Below are positions 46,391-57,026 of a DNA stretch of 64,000 nt, piece after piece. The notes below the pieces were generated by a model. It saw only the letters and a program-made list of their open reading frames with translations. It was not told the origin of the DNA and searched no databases. This stretch comes from Diprion similis. Lineage: Eukaryota; Arthropoda; Insecta; Hymenoptera; Diprionidae. A program made the translations under genes and the position numbers. The stretch is taken from contig NC_060118.1 in the NCBI RefSeq assembly GCF_021155765.1, positions 7,688,001-7,752,000 of the forward strand, written 5' to 3'. Within the stretch, counting starts at the first letter, position 1, and each line of letters opens with the position of its first letter.

Positions 46391-46702
46391 TTATTGAACA
46401 AAATCTGGTGAAATCCAAGTACGTGAAAGTGTGAACGAACCACCAAACATCATATATTTACCTTCTCTCTCACCTGGTGGAAGGGGCAGCCTTCTCACAA
46501 GATGTAGAAATACCGAGGCCGCCTTTTCTTCTGGGTCGAGGAGGATCTCCGGGCGGCAAAGCCCAGCTCGTTGGAGGTCTCCCAACGTCTCGAGGACGCC
46601 TTGTGAACGACTTCGGACACCACGCATCTGGTGCGGAGTCGCAATAACCGGAAGCTCCGCGAGTAATGTCTGCCACAGAACGGGAACTATACGCGGCGAC
46701 AC
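46391..46702 (-). CDS. Unrecognised 103-codon open frame in a GC-rich island
   Basis: On the minus strand, 46702-46391 is open for 103 codons (MSPRIVPVLWQTLLAELPVI… rich in Leu, Arg and Pro). It lies in a GC-rich, low-repeat island (about 46400-46940) that contrasts with AT-rich surroundings, and an AATAAA-type signal on the same strand (about 46389-46394) overlaps its end. I recognise no domain. It could be an exon of an unknown gene, a retrocopy fragment or part of a degraded transposon. Overlapping open frames in several registers suggest composition rather than coding, so confidence is low. Confidence 0.2.
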   Translation of the reverse strand: MSPRIVPVLWQTLLAELPVIATPHQMRGVRSRSQGVLETLGDLQRAGLCRPEILLDPEEKAASVFLHLVRRLPLPPGEREGKYMMFGGSFTLSRTWISPDFVQ

Positions 46703-46939
46703 AGTCGAATAACTGAAGAATAGGAAAAGTGTAACAAAGATTGAAAATTCGTCCTCTGTGGAATCTCTTTATTATCTGCCCTGATTTGCGTGTGTTCCGA
46801 GGGCCTGACCGTAGGCCAGAGTGCCCCACGACCAGGGCAGCGTGTAGCCAGTCGTCCCCTGGGTGCGTGCAAGGAGGTGACCCAGGCCTCCCCCGGAGGT
46901 CCCGACCACGAAGGATCAGTCATCTTTATCGAAATCATG

Positions 46940-47636
46940 GCTGATAGATGAGCGCTTGGTGAAAATGCCTCTCAGGACTGGGTTCTATTATTTCGAAGCT
47001 ATTCTACAACTGTCCTCACATGCTAAGACGGAGAGAGTGGTTTAACCGACCCGTCGTGGTCGGTTGCAGGCTCCTGTGACATTTTTCGACTACCTGCGAC
47101 CCAAAGCATGTGGACTCTCGTGCTACGACCCTGAGCTCGTAAAAAGGCATATACAAAAGGCAAAATTGAGAGAGCAAAATGTGAAATGAAACGAATAAAT
47201 GCAATTCATGCACACAATAGGCATGCGCGTTCAGGAATAGTATTTATTTGCATGTATATGCCTAGCAAAATAACTATAGAGAGAATTAAGCTGTCATCGA
47301 GACCCTCAAACTTTATTCGAATCAGGTGTCATTCTGACGCACATGCTTATAATTTGCTTACTTCGCGTGGTTTTCAGGGAAGAGGAAAGTGAAAAATTTA
47401 ACAAAATCATTCTGCGTAATTAGTTTTTATTTCTCATTTCATATTCATGGATAATTGGGACAAACGTATTGAATCGATCAACAACACACATTGATATTAT
47501 TCATATTGGTTATGATTGTTACGTATTTCGTACACAAAGTATTCAACCTGTGAAGCCGACCTCTCAATTGGTTCCGACGTAAATCTTTTTTTTCTTTAAC
47601 GTTTCAAACAATCTCTTCACGCTTTTTGAACTATTG
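46940..47636. repeat. Lectin 3'-flank block, copy 2 (CTL2)
   Basis: From about 47040 to the CTL2 stop this matches 42885-43897 downstream of CTL1, but lacks the 426-bp MITE. It is the empty-site version. A minus-strand AATAAA lies at about 47426-47431. Confidence 0.7.
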
Positions 47637-48371
47637 TCAATAGATCGGTAGCTCGCACATATAAGGGCATAGTGGTGGCTTTCCGTAATCATCGAGCCCG
47701 CCACTCGAGTGTAAAGCTCCATATCTGCCGGAGCCATTGGGTTCTCCTTTTGCCCACTCGTTGAACCCAGCCTGGGCCAGAGTTTGCCCATGGATGGTGA
47801 CGAACTGACCCTGCTGGTAAAGGTCGTGGAAGCCGAGCATAACATAAAGCGGAGTCGGGGTTTTTGCCTTTATCACTTTCAGTATTGCGTCCCTCTCAGC
47901 CACAGAATTGATGATGGCCAGATGCCCACCTTCTTTTTCGCAGGTGATTCGAGCTTCGTTCCATCCAACTTCTTCCGAGTGCAGCTTGTAGCCGCCGATG
48001 CCCGGAAAGTACCTGCAACACATGATACCAAATTTCATCAAAGTTCAAACTCTCTTCGACAAACTGGCGACTGTGAGACTCACGTGTAGTCGGTCCTTCT
48101 GACGACTGGTGGATTTCGAACGAGGCAGGTTGGATCTGCGTTTCCAGTTTTTCCTGGAACGGAGATTTCAGAAGGCGGTTATTACAGGTATACCGCGAAC
48201 AGGTGCTTTTCGCGTCGCGTAAGAAAATCACACTGTGCACGTGGTTCGGAAATACTCACCGGCTGCTGCAGAACCGAGCAGGATGACGATGGGCTGGAAG
48301 AATGATTGTTGCGCCAGAGTATAAGATACGAGGCAGAGCAACGTTTGAACCGCGAAGAACCTGACCGCCAT
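47637..48371 (-). CDS. C-type lectin CTL2, secreted, second disulfide lost
   Basis: Minus-strand exons 48371-48260, 48153-48084, 48012-47637 give 185 aa. Signal peptide MAVRFFAVQTLLCLVSYTLA, then QQSFFQPIVILLGSAAAG; exon 2 GKTGNADPTC. The recognition domain has YFPGIGGYKLH, ARITCEKEGGHL, LGFHDLYQQG and EPN. The canonical second Cys pair is missing: ENCG is RYGA, and the Cys of LNDHKC is replaced (LDDYGKPPLC), although a new Cys appears four residues later. It is closest to CTL5 in exon 3 but has the class A promoter. Confidence 0.9.
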
Positions 48372-49140
48372 GGCTGAGGTGTGGATGCACTATTTCCGGC
48401 GCAGTTTCAACTACTTGTTCGATCCTCGCGACCAGGAAAACTCCAGAGACACGCCGACTACGATGCTGCCTTTATACCCAACTCGCAAGTCGTTAGCTTA
48501 TCGTTTCACGCTGATCACCTGCGATGGATTATTTATGAGAATTAAGAGATTGCCTGAAAGTGGAAAATATCCGTATCTTTCAACGGCTGCGGGGGTGAAA
48601 ATAATTGTTTGTCCATATGTCGCTTATCTCATGAAACGTTAGCCTTGTCTCTTCCATTAATGATCGCGCGGTTTTCATATCTGCATCCTGCACTTGGCTC
48701 ACTTTCGTCCACGTTGATTTTCATGCAACGACAATATTCCAACGGAATCGGATCCTTTTGCAAAGAAGCTTCGGGATTCAGGAAAATATCAGCGGATGCG
48801 AAAAGCCCGAATTCGCCTGGCAGATGTTACAGGCTTATAATCAATGATCATACCACAGACAAAGAGGCCCAAAGGGATCGATCGGTCAATTCTGATGATT
48901 CAAATTGTCCAGAATTTTCCATCGGTTAACGAAAATTCACAAAATAATTTTTGAGAAACGTGAACCGCGTAAATGTAACGATACGGCTGGTGAAGTAGTT
49001 ATATTGAGTGATGCCGCGGCTCCATTTGCATTCCACCTTTATCATCGATGCCCTCCTCGTTCAGTCGTAAGTAGGTACATCCGGGCTGGAGATATTCGGC
49101 ATGTGTTACGTGTTACCAAAGTTGGGTTTGAACTATAAAA
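48372..49140 (-). promoter_or_regulatory. CTL2 promoter block (class A)
   Basis: Minus strand: TATAAA at 48471-48476 (100 nt from the start codon) and GATAAG at 48623-48628 (252 nt). The block is nearly identical to the CTL1 block. Plus-strand open frames in this block (48609-48929 and its copies) are by-products of the repetition. Confidence 0.7.
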
Positions 49141-49213
49141 TTTGTTTTCGTTTACTTATGATATTATAGCGCTGGAAAATTACTGGTTAAATTCCGCGTG
49201 TGGAATAGTGATG

Positions 49214-49429
49214 TGTTTGAACCGCGAAGATCCTGACCGCCATGGCTGAGGTGTGGATGCACTATTTCCGGCGCAGCTGCAACTACTTGCTCGATCCTCC
49301 CGACCAGAAAAACTCCAGAGGCAAGTCGACTATAATGCTGCCTCCATACCCAACTCGCAAGTCGTTAGCTTATCGTTTCACGCTCATCACCTGCGATGGA
49401 TTATTTACAAGAATTGAGGGATTGTTTTA
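49214..49429 (-). pseudogene. Lectin relic: first 30 nt of exon 1 plus broken promoter
   Basis: Minus strand from 49243 reads ATG and ten codons of the lectin signal peptide (MAVRIFAVQT), then homology stops at about 49214. Its TATA box is mutated (the plus strand reads CCTCCATACC where functional copies read CCTTTATACC). The upstream block continues to 49429, is interrupted by the foldback element, and resumes at 50146. It cannot encode a lectin. Confidence 0.85.
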
Positions 49430-50145
49430 GGGGTCCTTTAGTTTCTCGGCTGTTTTTTTTACGGCTTTTTCAATAATTTTTTACGGGCAAACCATCGAAA
49501 TAATCAATCTCATTAGTTCTGTATAATCTTTATTAACATTTAAATAAGCTTTACAAATTTTTTGAAGTCAAAATGTATAATAGAATAAAAGTTATAGTGG
49601 CCGACAGGAAGACATCAAGTAAAAGAGGTGCTTGGCGGTGTCCAAGATTGCGGCTGTTCTACTTATCTGGAATCAAAAAACCAAACGGCATTTCAATCTT
49701 CATATTTAAGACTAGCGATTTAACTAGTAAATTCTAAATTACATAAATTGACTTTTTTATACACTTTTGAAAATTACAATCTATTTTTTACTCATTTCTT
49801 CTTAAGTTTTTCGCTCGTAGAGAGAAAAAAAATAGAAGCAATCATGATAATCCTACTTCAATTGCTAGTCTTGAATATGAAGATTGAAATGCCGTTTGGT
49901 TTTTTGATTTCAGTTAAGCGGAACAGCCGCAATCTTGGTCACCGTCAAGCACCTCTTGTACTTGATGTCTTCCACTATAACTTTTATTCTATTATATATT
50001 TTGACTTTAAAAAATTTGTAAAGCTTATTTAAATGTTGATGAAGATTATGCAAAAACAATGAGATTGATTATTTCGATGGTTTGACGGTAAAAAATTATT
50101 GAAAAAGCCGTAAAAAAAAAACAGCCGAGAAACTAGAGGACCCCC
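49430..50145. mobile_element. Foldback element with ~290-bp inverted repeats
   Basis: The left arm (49430 to about 49720) starts GGGGTCCTTTAGTTTCTCGG; the right arm (about 49860-50145) is its reverse complement with few differences. Examples: ACATTTAAATAAGCTTTACA and CCAAACGGCATTTCAATCTT occur in both. About 140 bp of AT-rich DNA lies between them. Flanks read TTTA on the left and TTAA on the right, suggesting a TTA or TTAA target. Paralogous promoter blocks (GATTGCCTTAAAGCG at 61743-61757) show the uninterrupted site. There is no transposase frame. Confidence 0.85.
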
Positions 50146-50620
50146 TTAAAGCGGAAAATATCTGTATCTCTCGACGGTCGCGGGGGGGGTAAAAATAATT
50201 GTTTGTCCGCACGTCGCTTATCTCAGGAACCGTTAGCCTTGTCTCTTTCATTAATAATCGCGCGGCTTTCGTATCTGAACCCTGCACTTGGCTCACTTTT
50301 ATCCACGTTGATCTTAATACATCGACGGTTTGCTTCCGGAATCGGATTCTTTCGCAGCACTGCGGTCGAGGAAAATATCCGCGAATGCGAACAACGCGAA
50401 TTCGCATGGAAGATGTTACAGGCTTATAATCAATGATAATTCCACAGCCAACGAAGTGGCTCAAAGCGATTAATCGGTCAATTCTGATAAATCATACCGT
50501 CCAGAATTTTCTGACAGTCATTGAAAATTCCCAATAATAATCTCTGGGAATCGTGAACGTAAGGACAAGGGTGATGAAGTAATGGGACTTGGTGACATGT
50601 CGGTTTCATTTCGATACTCA
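50146..50620 (-). repeat. Distal half of the relic's promoter block
   Basis: This continues the class A lectin promoter block beyond the foldback insertion. It includes a GATAAG motif (50217-50222, minus strand) and a homopolymer G tract. It is more diverged than the copies upstream of intact genes, consistent with loss of function. Confidence 0.7.
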
Positions 50621-51769
50621 TGGCCGATTTCACTTTTTTCTTCGACACCCTTTGCGGCAGAATTTTGAAGTTTTAAATTTTCGATATAGCTGTTCTTATT
50701 CATATCATCATTACGATTACTATTAACTAGGTAAATAAGTTATCCATAGTACATGAACCGTATTGTGGGTAATTGAATTATCTGTAGCAAGACGTAGTTA
50801 CATTCATGTGTAATAATTCACATATAATAAACAACAGCTTGAAGAGTGAAAAAAATTCATACCTACCTTAGGAATGAACTAATACAATAAAACTTCATCC
50901 GATCAGGTGAGCTCAGTGCTCTCTTATTATTAATGGTAAGGTTACTTTTTAACGAACATCTATAATTAATCGTTAAGCATTTACTTTTCTTGATCCAGTT
51001 TTTCAAGTTTGTTTCAATTGTGCGCAAGTTATTTAATTTTGAATTTTTCCTCCGAATATCCTTTTCTTCTACTCTAAAGTAAAGAGTACATTCATTCACA
51101 AATGCTTTGAAGAAATATGGCTCTCGTTTTCTAGACTAAACAAGTTCACATTGAAGTGACCGATCACAAAAACCTAATTGGTTTATTGGTATTTGCTAAT
51201 ATTAGCGTGTTCAACTAATCAATGAAATCTTTTTTTATTTCGGATCATGGCACCTTTACCCTGAAATGATTTTAATCAACTCGTTATTCACATTATTCGT
51301 TAACACACCAATAACTTTTGTATTGCCATATTCTGAACGTTCATGGCTTCGATGTACGCCGTTTTTACATGTTTTACAACTCCATCATTTTGCTTTATTA
51401 GATTATTGTTATGACGACGTTCCTATCCGTTCATGATTTTATACAATTGCTGATCAACATAATTGCAAGAGTCAAGAGACGACGAAGTCTAATTCCCTAC
51501 AAGACCCAGGATATACGCGACGCGAGTATTTTGCATCAGTGAGTGAATTTCCTTTGTTCCGTTTATCCGACTATTTTCAAGTGATTATTCATAAAATGAA
51601 GGTTTCCTAATTTATTTATACAAATATACTTCGAAATATAAGGTATGACAAAACGGAGCGTGAATTAAGTACGTTATTATTTACGTGAGGGGCAAATGAA
51701 ACTGTATTTATCCGGAAGGTCACTATCTAAACTTTGAGGCCTTACAGTCTTTCTTCTTGATATTAACTT
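50621..51769. other. Intergenic, unique
   Basis: AT-rich, 1.15 kb, with no match I could see to the array's repeated blocks. A 78-codon minus-strand frame (51099-50863) has no recognisable domain and is probably chance. Confidence 0.55.
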
Positions 51770-52080
51770 GCTGCAGATAAACGAGTACATTTCTTTTTTA
51801 AACGAATTTTAGTTGTTTTGCAAATTATTGTGTGAATTTCGATTATTATTGCAAAAGCCTTGATACATTCTATTCTATCAACGGATGGTGCATGCAGTAG
51901 AGGCCCTGAGGAGTATCCCCGAATTTTTTCAGATTTTTACAAAGCCTGTAACACGATGAAGAAAAGGACAGGACACGAAGGACCCAGGGGTCCGCAGAAA
52001 CAGTAGCGAAATGCGATTTCCGTGGACGGTTAAGGGAAGCGGAAAGTTGGCAATTCCACTGGATTATTCCGCATGATGAG
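51770..52080. repeat. Direct repeat block, copy 1 (partner 55755-56060)
   Basis: The block begins CTGCAGATAAACGAGTACAT, includes AGTAGAGGCCCTGAGGAGTA and GGACCCAGGGGTCCGCAG, and is repeated with few changes at 55755-56060. Both copies lead into the 3' flank of the related lectins CTL3 and CTL4. Confidence 0.85.
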
Positions 52081-52119
52081 TTTTAACTTTTCATTTCATA
52101 TTCATGACTGACAGGCTAC

Positions 52120-52125
52120 TTTATT
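52120..52125 (-). other. Candidate poly(A) signal of CTL3
   Basis: AATAAA on the minus strand about 170 nt past the CTL3 stop. The equivalent signal for CTL4 is at 56110-56115. Confidence 0.45.
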
Positions 52126-52291
52126 GAATTACAGAACAACACATATTGATATTAGCTATATTGGTTATTGTTATTACTTATTTTGTTGAGAAAATATTCA
52201 TTCGGTGGAACCGGCTTTCCAGTTGGTTCCCCCATAAATGTTGGTTTCGTCGATGTTTCTTACAATCTGTTTCACGCTTTTTCAACCACTG

Positions 52292-53038
52292 TCAATGGAT
52301 TGGTTGCTCGCAAACGAAAGGACGTGGGAAATTGCATGGGTGATCATTGAACTTCTCACTCGCCAAGTGCAATGTTCCACAATTTTCAACACCCCCACGA
52401 TTATTAGGTTCTCCACTCGCCCACTCGCTGAATCCAGCCTTGGCCAGACTTTGCCCATGGATGGTGACGAAGTAACTATCCTGGTATAAGTCGTGGAAGC
52501 CGAGGAGGACGCACTCCGGAAGCGAGCCTTTTGCCTTGATCGCTTTCACCACTGCATCCCTCTCAGCCACGGAATTGATGACAGCCAAGTGCCCACCTTC
52601 TTCTTCGCAGGCAATTAGAGCCTTGCCCCATGGAAGTAATTGATCGTGGTACTTGTAGCCACCGATTCCCGGAAAGTACCTGCATTACATCATAACAAAT
52701 TTCATCAAAGTTCAAACTCTCTTCGACAAACTGGTGACGGTGAGACTCACGTGTAGTCGGTCCTTCTGACGACTGGTGGATTTCGAACGAGGCAGGTTGG
52801 ATCTGCGTTTCCAGTTTTTCCTGGAACGGAGACTTCAGAAGGCGGTTATTACAGGTAAACCGCGAATATGTGCTTTTCGCGTCGCGTAAGAAAATCACAC
52901 TGTGAACGTGGTTCGGAAATACTCACCAGCTGCTGTACGACCGATCAGGATGACGATGGGCTGTAAGAATGATTGTTGCGCCAGAGTATAAGATACGAGG
53001 CAGAGCAGCGTTTGAACCGCGAAGATCCTGACCGCCAT
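52292..53038 (-). CDS. C-type lectin CTL3, secreted, complete
   Basis: Minus-strand exons 53038-52927, 52820-52751, 52679-52292 give 189 aa. Signal peptide MAVRIFAVQTLLCLVSYTLA, short linker (QQSFLQPIVILIGRTAAG), exon 2 GKTGNADPTC. The recognition domain has YFPGIGGYKYHDQLLPWG, LIACEEEGGHL, LGFHDLY, EPNNRGG, then VENCGTLH, FNDHPC and FVCEQPIH. All four canonical Cys and EPN are kept, and there is an extra Cys before the GFHD motif (SLPECVLLGFHD). Exon 3 is closest to CTL4, but the promoter is the class B type shared with CTL5. Confidence 0.91.
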
Positions 53039-53310
53039 GGCTGACATGTGGATGCACTATTCCTGGCGCAGCCTCAACAACTTGTTCAATCCCCGTGACT
53101 ATGAAAAACTCAAGTTTCAGCAGCCACTGTCCGCTTGATGCGATTCCCGTCGTCCCCACACGTTCTGTTTCTTTTTATATCCGATCCGCGGAGGGTCATT
53201 CAAAGGTTATCCTTCCATTCTGACCTTTGGTGGACTCTGTTGAGAGATGAGGACAAAGCTGCAAATATTCGCTAATCTTAGTAGTCGCTCGGTCGTGCTT
53301 ATCTTCACCG
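53039..53310 (-). promoter_or_regulatory. CTL3 promoter block (class B)
   Basis: Minus strand: TATAAAAAG at about 53171-53179 (about 136 nt from the start codon) and GATAAG at 53298-53303 (260 nt). The sequence differs from class A but matches the CTL5 upstream region (58708-58985), including TCCGCGGAGGGTCATTCAAA. Confidence 0.7.
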
Positions 53311-54040
53311 TTAAAAATGATCGTTAGTCGACCACACATTTCCATTTACAGATGAGAGAAACCCAAATGCGAATTGTGAATTTATTAAATTATTGAATTG
53401 AATGTATTGTGTTTCTAAGTTTGCTACACAATCTCTGTACGGCATTTGGAATTCACTAAACGTACTACCTAATTTACGTGATACGTTCCCAAGGAGATTC
53501 AATTACAGTCTGTCGAAATTGAAAATCTATCGTGTTAGGAGTACGTCATACACATAATTTTAAATATCCCAAAATCACGCTGTCCGCTACAAATTTCGTA
53601 GTCTGATTTCGAATGTCTGAAAGCTGAATTCGAAAATTACCCCGAAGAAGTTTAGTCTTAGTTGATGGTACGTCAAATGTAGAGTACTCAAAAAAGAATT
53701 TCACAGTGTTTAGAAATTGCGGAATTTTCTTCTACGTAACTTGCGGCGCTTCGACCTTTGTACGAAATCCTTAACAGTGTATCATAATTTAAGCCGAGCG
53801 AAAATAATTACCCTGCAAAATTTGAAATATGTACTGAAGCTTTCAATTTGGTTCATAGTTTTGGTATACATTCACCAGAAAGTTACTCAACTCGTATGGA
53901 AACCTCGAAATGCAGGAATCAAGATGACGACGTATTTCTCTACTTTACACGCGAGTATGACTTCGATACGTTTCGCAACAAACAAGATGGTCCCCATCAT
54001 GTTCGTCTTGGCAACCTTCTTGGCGTCATTGGTAACATAA
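53311..54040. other. Intergenic, no recognised gene
   Basis: AT-rich sequence between the CTL3 promoter and the next inverted-repeat element. Several short frames overlap on both strands at 53717-54126 with no recognisable protein. Confidence 0.5.
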
Positions 54041-54908
54041 GGGATCGTCTCAGTGTGAAATTTTTGAAAAATCGTTTTTTTTTTTGCGTTATCGTATATC
54101 ATACACTGTTCTAAACATTCTTTCAAATTTTTAAATCGAAATTCACTAGACCGTGATCCTTTTGTTTTTTTTCCACCTGCGCATGTACCTTTCTAAGGTG
54201 CTTAGGTTCTATAACTTTGCAGAATAAACTGTCGAAGCATTTCAGTTCGTTTTTGAAATCGACCACGGATAGACATACGAGTGAAACCCCTAAGAAAAAA
54301 ATCAAGATGGACAGAAAAGGTGATAGTGATGTGAGATTTTATAAAAAATCGATTCCAGGATTGGGATTCAAAATTTGTGTTCGGTGTTTGCGTTCAGATC
54401 CGGCCGAGATCGCCGATTGATTGTAAGTAAACGATTTATCTAAAATTTTCTAACTTCGATCTCCAAACGCGTTTTTCTCGGAATGGTGATTTATTTATTT
54501 TTTTTAAATCTTCCTATTTTTTTTACGAAGAACTGTCGACAAAAAGGGCCAAATTTGATACCTTTTTTTCAAACCGCTGCCATTTTGTCAAATTAAAAAA
54601 AAAAAAAATCCTCCATACCGCGATAGCGACTTTCCTACAGATTAATCATCTTTTTGAAATTTTTGTTTCAGATCAAAATTGCGGCCGCAATCATGGACAT
54701 CGTACAGGACCTTTTTTTTTAACGTGTTATTTCAACGATTTATTTAATTATTATATACTAAATAAATGAACGTAAAAAAATCATTTTGTATTCGGCATGA
54801 ATGTATTTATTTATAAAAAGAAAACCAGACCGATTAGTTTATTACAACATTAAAAAAAAAAATCGCGAAAATCAGTGATTTTTCGAAGGGTCACACTGAG
54901 ACGATCCC
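54041..54908. mobile_element. Terminal-inverted-repeat element, ~868 bp
   Basis: It starts GGGATCGTCTCAGTGTGA and ends with the exact reverse complement. Both ends continue into T-rich/A-rich, less perfect inverted sequence. ATAA flanks both sides (54037-54040 and 54909-54912), a likely 4-bp target duplication. An internal 67-codon frame (54217-54420) is Lys/Arg-rich and not recognisable as a transposase, so the element is probably non-autonomous. The family is not assigned. Confidence 0.7.
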
Positions 54909-55194
54909 ATAAAAATGACCTTTTGCTCTCGACACATAAATTGGTCGATAAATATGATAAAGCCAGAAAAATTTTTTTCCTCCAAAGATCCGTTGCTAAT
55001 TATCGTCTTGTATTCAAATGCAAACAGAATGAATCATAAATCTGGAAATTACGTCTGACGTAAGTCTTCAATTACCAGAAATGGAGTAGGAAATTCCTGA
55101 TTTACATTTGTTTGCTAACGATAAGAAAATCTCATTAATTCATACTACGCAAATAAATATAGATTACAATTTCACGACTGAAGCAGAAATAATA

Positions 55195-55607
55195 CGAAGT
55201 CCGTTCAGCGATAAGTGAAACTTATCATGGATATAAATTCGTACATCATGCAATCGAATAACATGATTCCTGTACAAAGTTATAATAAGCATAGAGAATG
55301 CATGCCTATTTAAATTACCGTTTGGTAAATCAATTCGACAATGACAATAAAGAAAAATTTATTTATATCTAAGCCTCTGGACATAAAATCGTGATAAAGA
55401 AGGCCGCATGCATGCGACGGAAACCAGGTTGGAGACGTTCATGTTCCGCTATTCGTGCAAGAAGTAGCTTCAAATTGACTCCGTCCTTCCATTGGATCAC
55501 CGCTTTCTCCACAGTTAATCGCGTGTCACTTTAACTGCACTTTTACTATCACCAAATTATTGATGGTTTCATACTGCTCCGAAGATTTAATTATTTGCCC
55601 CCCCCCC
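55195..55607. repeat. Direct repeat block (partner 59155-59490)
   Basis: From GTCCGTTCAGCGATAAG through GAAGGCCGCA, GAGACGTTCATGTTCCGCTA and CACTTTTACTATCACC to GATTTAATTATTTGCC, this matches 59155-59490. It ends in a C-rich run (55600-55617) that adjoins the lectin relic. Confidence 0.8.
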
Positions 55608-55757
55608 CTCCCCCCCGATTCCCGGAAAGTACCTGCATCATATGATGGAGAATTTCGTCAAAATTCATAATCCCTTCGACCATTTACCGACGGTGACACT
55701 CACGTGTGGTCGTTCCTTTTGACAACCGGTGGATTTCGAACGAGGCAGGTCGAATCC
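55608..55757 (-). pseudogene. Truncated lectin relic (exon 3 start, intron 2, part of exon 2)
   Basis: On the minus strand it retains most of exon 2 (codons for DSTCLVRNPPVVKRND-like sequence, donor CAC|GTGAG), the second intron, and only the first few codons of exon 3 (YFPGIG), then it is cut at the C/G-rich run. It is closest to CTL6. The other side is cut at CTGCAGATAAACG. It cannot encode a lectin. Confidence 0.85.
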
Positions 55758-56060
55758 TGCTGCAGATAAACGAGTACATTTTTTTATTAAACGAATATCA
55801 GTCGTTTTCAAAAATTGTTGTGTGAATTTCGATTATTATTGCAAAAGCCTTGATACATTCTATTCTAACAACGGATGGAGCACGCAGTAGAGGCCCTGAG
55901 GAGTATCCCTGAATTTTTTCAGATTTTTACAAAGCCTGTGACATGAAGAAGAACAGGACAGGACACGAAGGACCCAGGGGTCCGCAGGAGCAGTGACGAA
56001 ATGCGATTTCCGTGGACGGTTAAGGGAAGCGGAAAGTTGGCAATTCCACTGGATTATTCC
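55755..56060. repeat. Direct repeat block, copy 2 (partner 51770-52080)
   Basis: Same block as at 51770, leading into the CTL4 3' flank. It includes GGACCCAGGGGTCCGCAG and CGTGGACGGTTAAGGGAAGC. Confidence 0.85.
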
Positions 56061-56282
56061 ACGTAATGAGTTTTAACTTTTTATTCCGTATTCATGACTG
56101 ACAGGCTACTTTATTGAATTGATGAAGAACACATATTGATATTAGCTATATTGGTTATTGTTATTACTCATTTTGTTGAGAAAATATTCATTCGGTGGAG
56201 CTGGCTTTCCAGTTGGTTCCTCCATAAATGGTGTGTTTCGTCGATGTTTCTAACAATCTGTTTGACGCTTTTCCAACCACTG

Positions 56283-57026
56283 TCAATGGATTGGTTGCTC
56301 GCAAACGAAAGGACGTGGGAAATTGCATGGGTGATCATTGAACTTCTCACTAGCCAACTGCAACGTTCCACAATTTTCAGCGCCCACACGATCATTAGGT
56401 TCTCCACTTGCCCACTCACTGAACCCAGCCTTGGCCAGAGTTTGCCCATGGATGGTGACGAAGTAACCCTCCTGGTATAAGTCGTGGAAGCCAACGAGGA
56501 CGAACTCCGGCGATCCTTTTGCCTTGATCACTTTCACCACTGCATCCCTCTCAGCCACAGAATTGATGACAGACAAGTGCCCACCTTCTTCTTCGCAGGC
56601 AATTAGAGCCTTGCCCCATGGAAGTAATTGATCGTGGTACTTGTAGCCACCGATTCCCGGAAAGTACCTGCAACACATGATACCAAATTCCATCAAAGTT
56701 CAAACTCTCTTCGACCAACTGGCGACTGTGAGACTCACGTGTAGTCGTCCCTTCTGACGACCGGTGGATTTCGAACGAGGCAGGTCGGATCTGCGTTTCC
56801 AGTTTTTCCTGGAACGGAGACTTCAGAAGGCGGTTATTACAGGTACAACGCAAATATGTGCTTTTCGCGTCGCGTAAGAAAATCACACTGTGAACGGGGT
56901 TCGCAAATACTCACCGGCTCCTGTAGGACCCAGCAGGATGACGATGGGATGGACGAATGATTGTTGCGCCAGAGTATAAGATACGAGGCAGAGCAGCGTT
57001 TGAACCGCGAAGAACTTGACCGCCAT
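56283..57026 (-). CDS. C-type lectin CTL4, secreted, complete
   Basis: Minus-strand exons 57026-56915, 56808-56739, 56667-56283 give 188 aa. Signal peptide MAVKFFAVQTLLCLVSYTLA, linker QQSFVHPIVILLGPTGAG, exon 2 GKTGNADPTC. The recognition domain is nearly identical to CTL3: YFPGIGGYKYHDQLLPWG, LIACEEEGGHL, VGFHDLYQEG, EPNDRVGAENCGTL, FNDHPC, FVCEQPIH. The sugar motif EPN and all four canonical Cys are intact. It differs from CTL3 in having the class A promoter. Confidence 0.92.

Noticed and set aside
47784-48089. Plus-strand open frames opposite lectin exon 3 (also 44051-44326, 58120-58425)
   Set aside because: They are antisense shadows of the lectin recognition-domain exon, conserved only because the sense strand is conserved.
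48609-48929. Plus-strand open frame repeated at 44900-45196, 57264-57560 and partly at 50203 and 61804, which looks like a conserved gene family
   Set aside because: It lies antisense within the duplicated lectin promoter block. Its ends and frame vary between copies, it covers the GATA motif, and it has no recognisable protein features. Repetition alone explains it.
53717-54126. Overlapping open frames on both strands left of the 54041 element, considered as a transposase
   Set aside because: No DDE/DDD-type or other recognisable motifs, and part of the frame crosses the element's own boundary.
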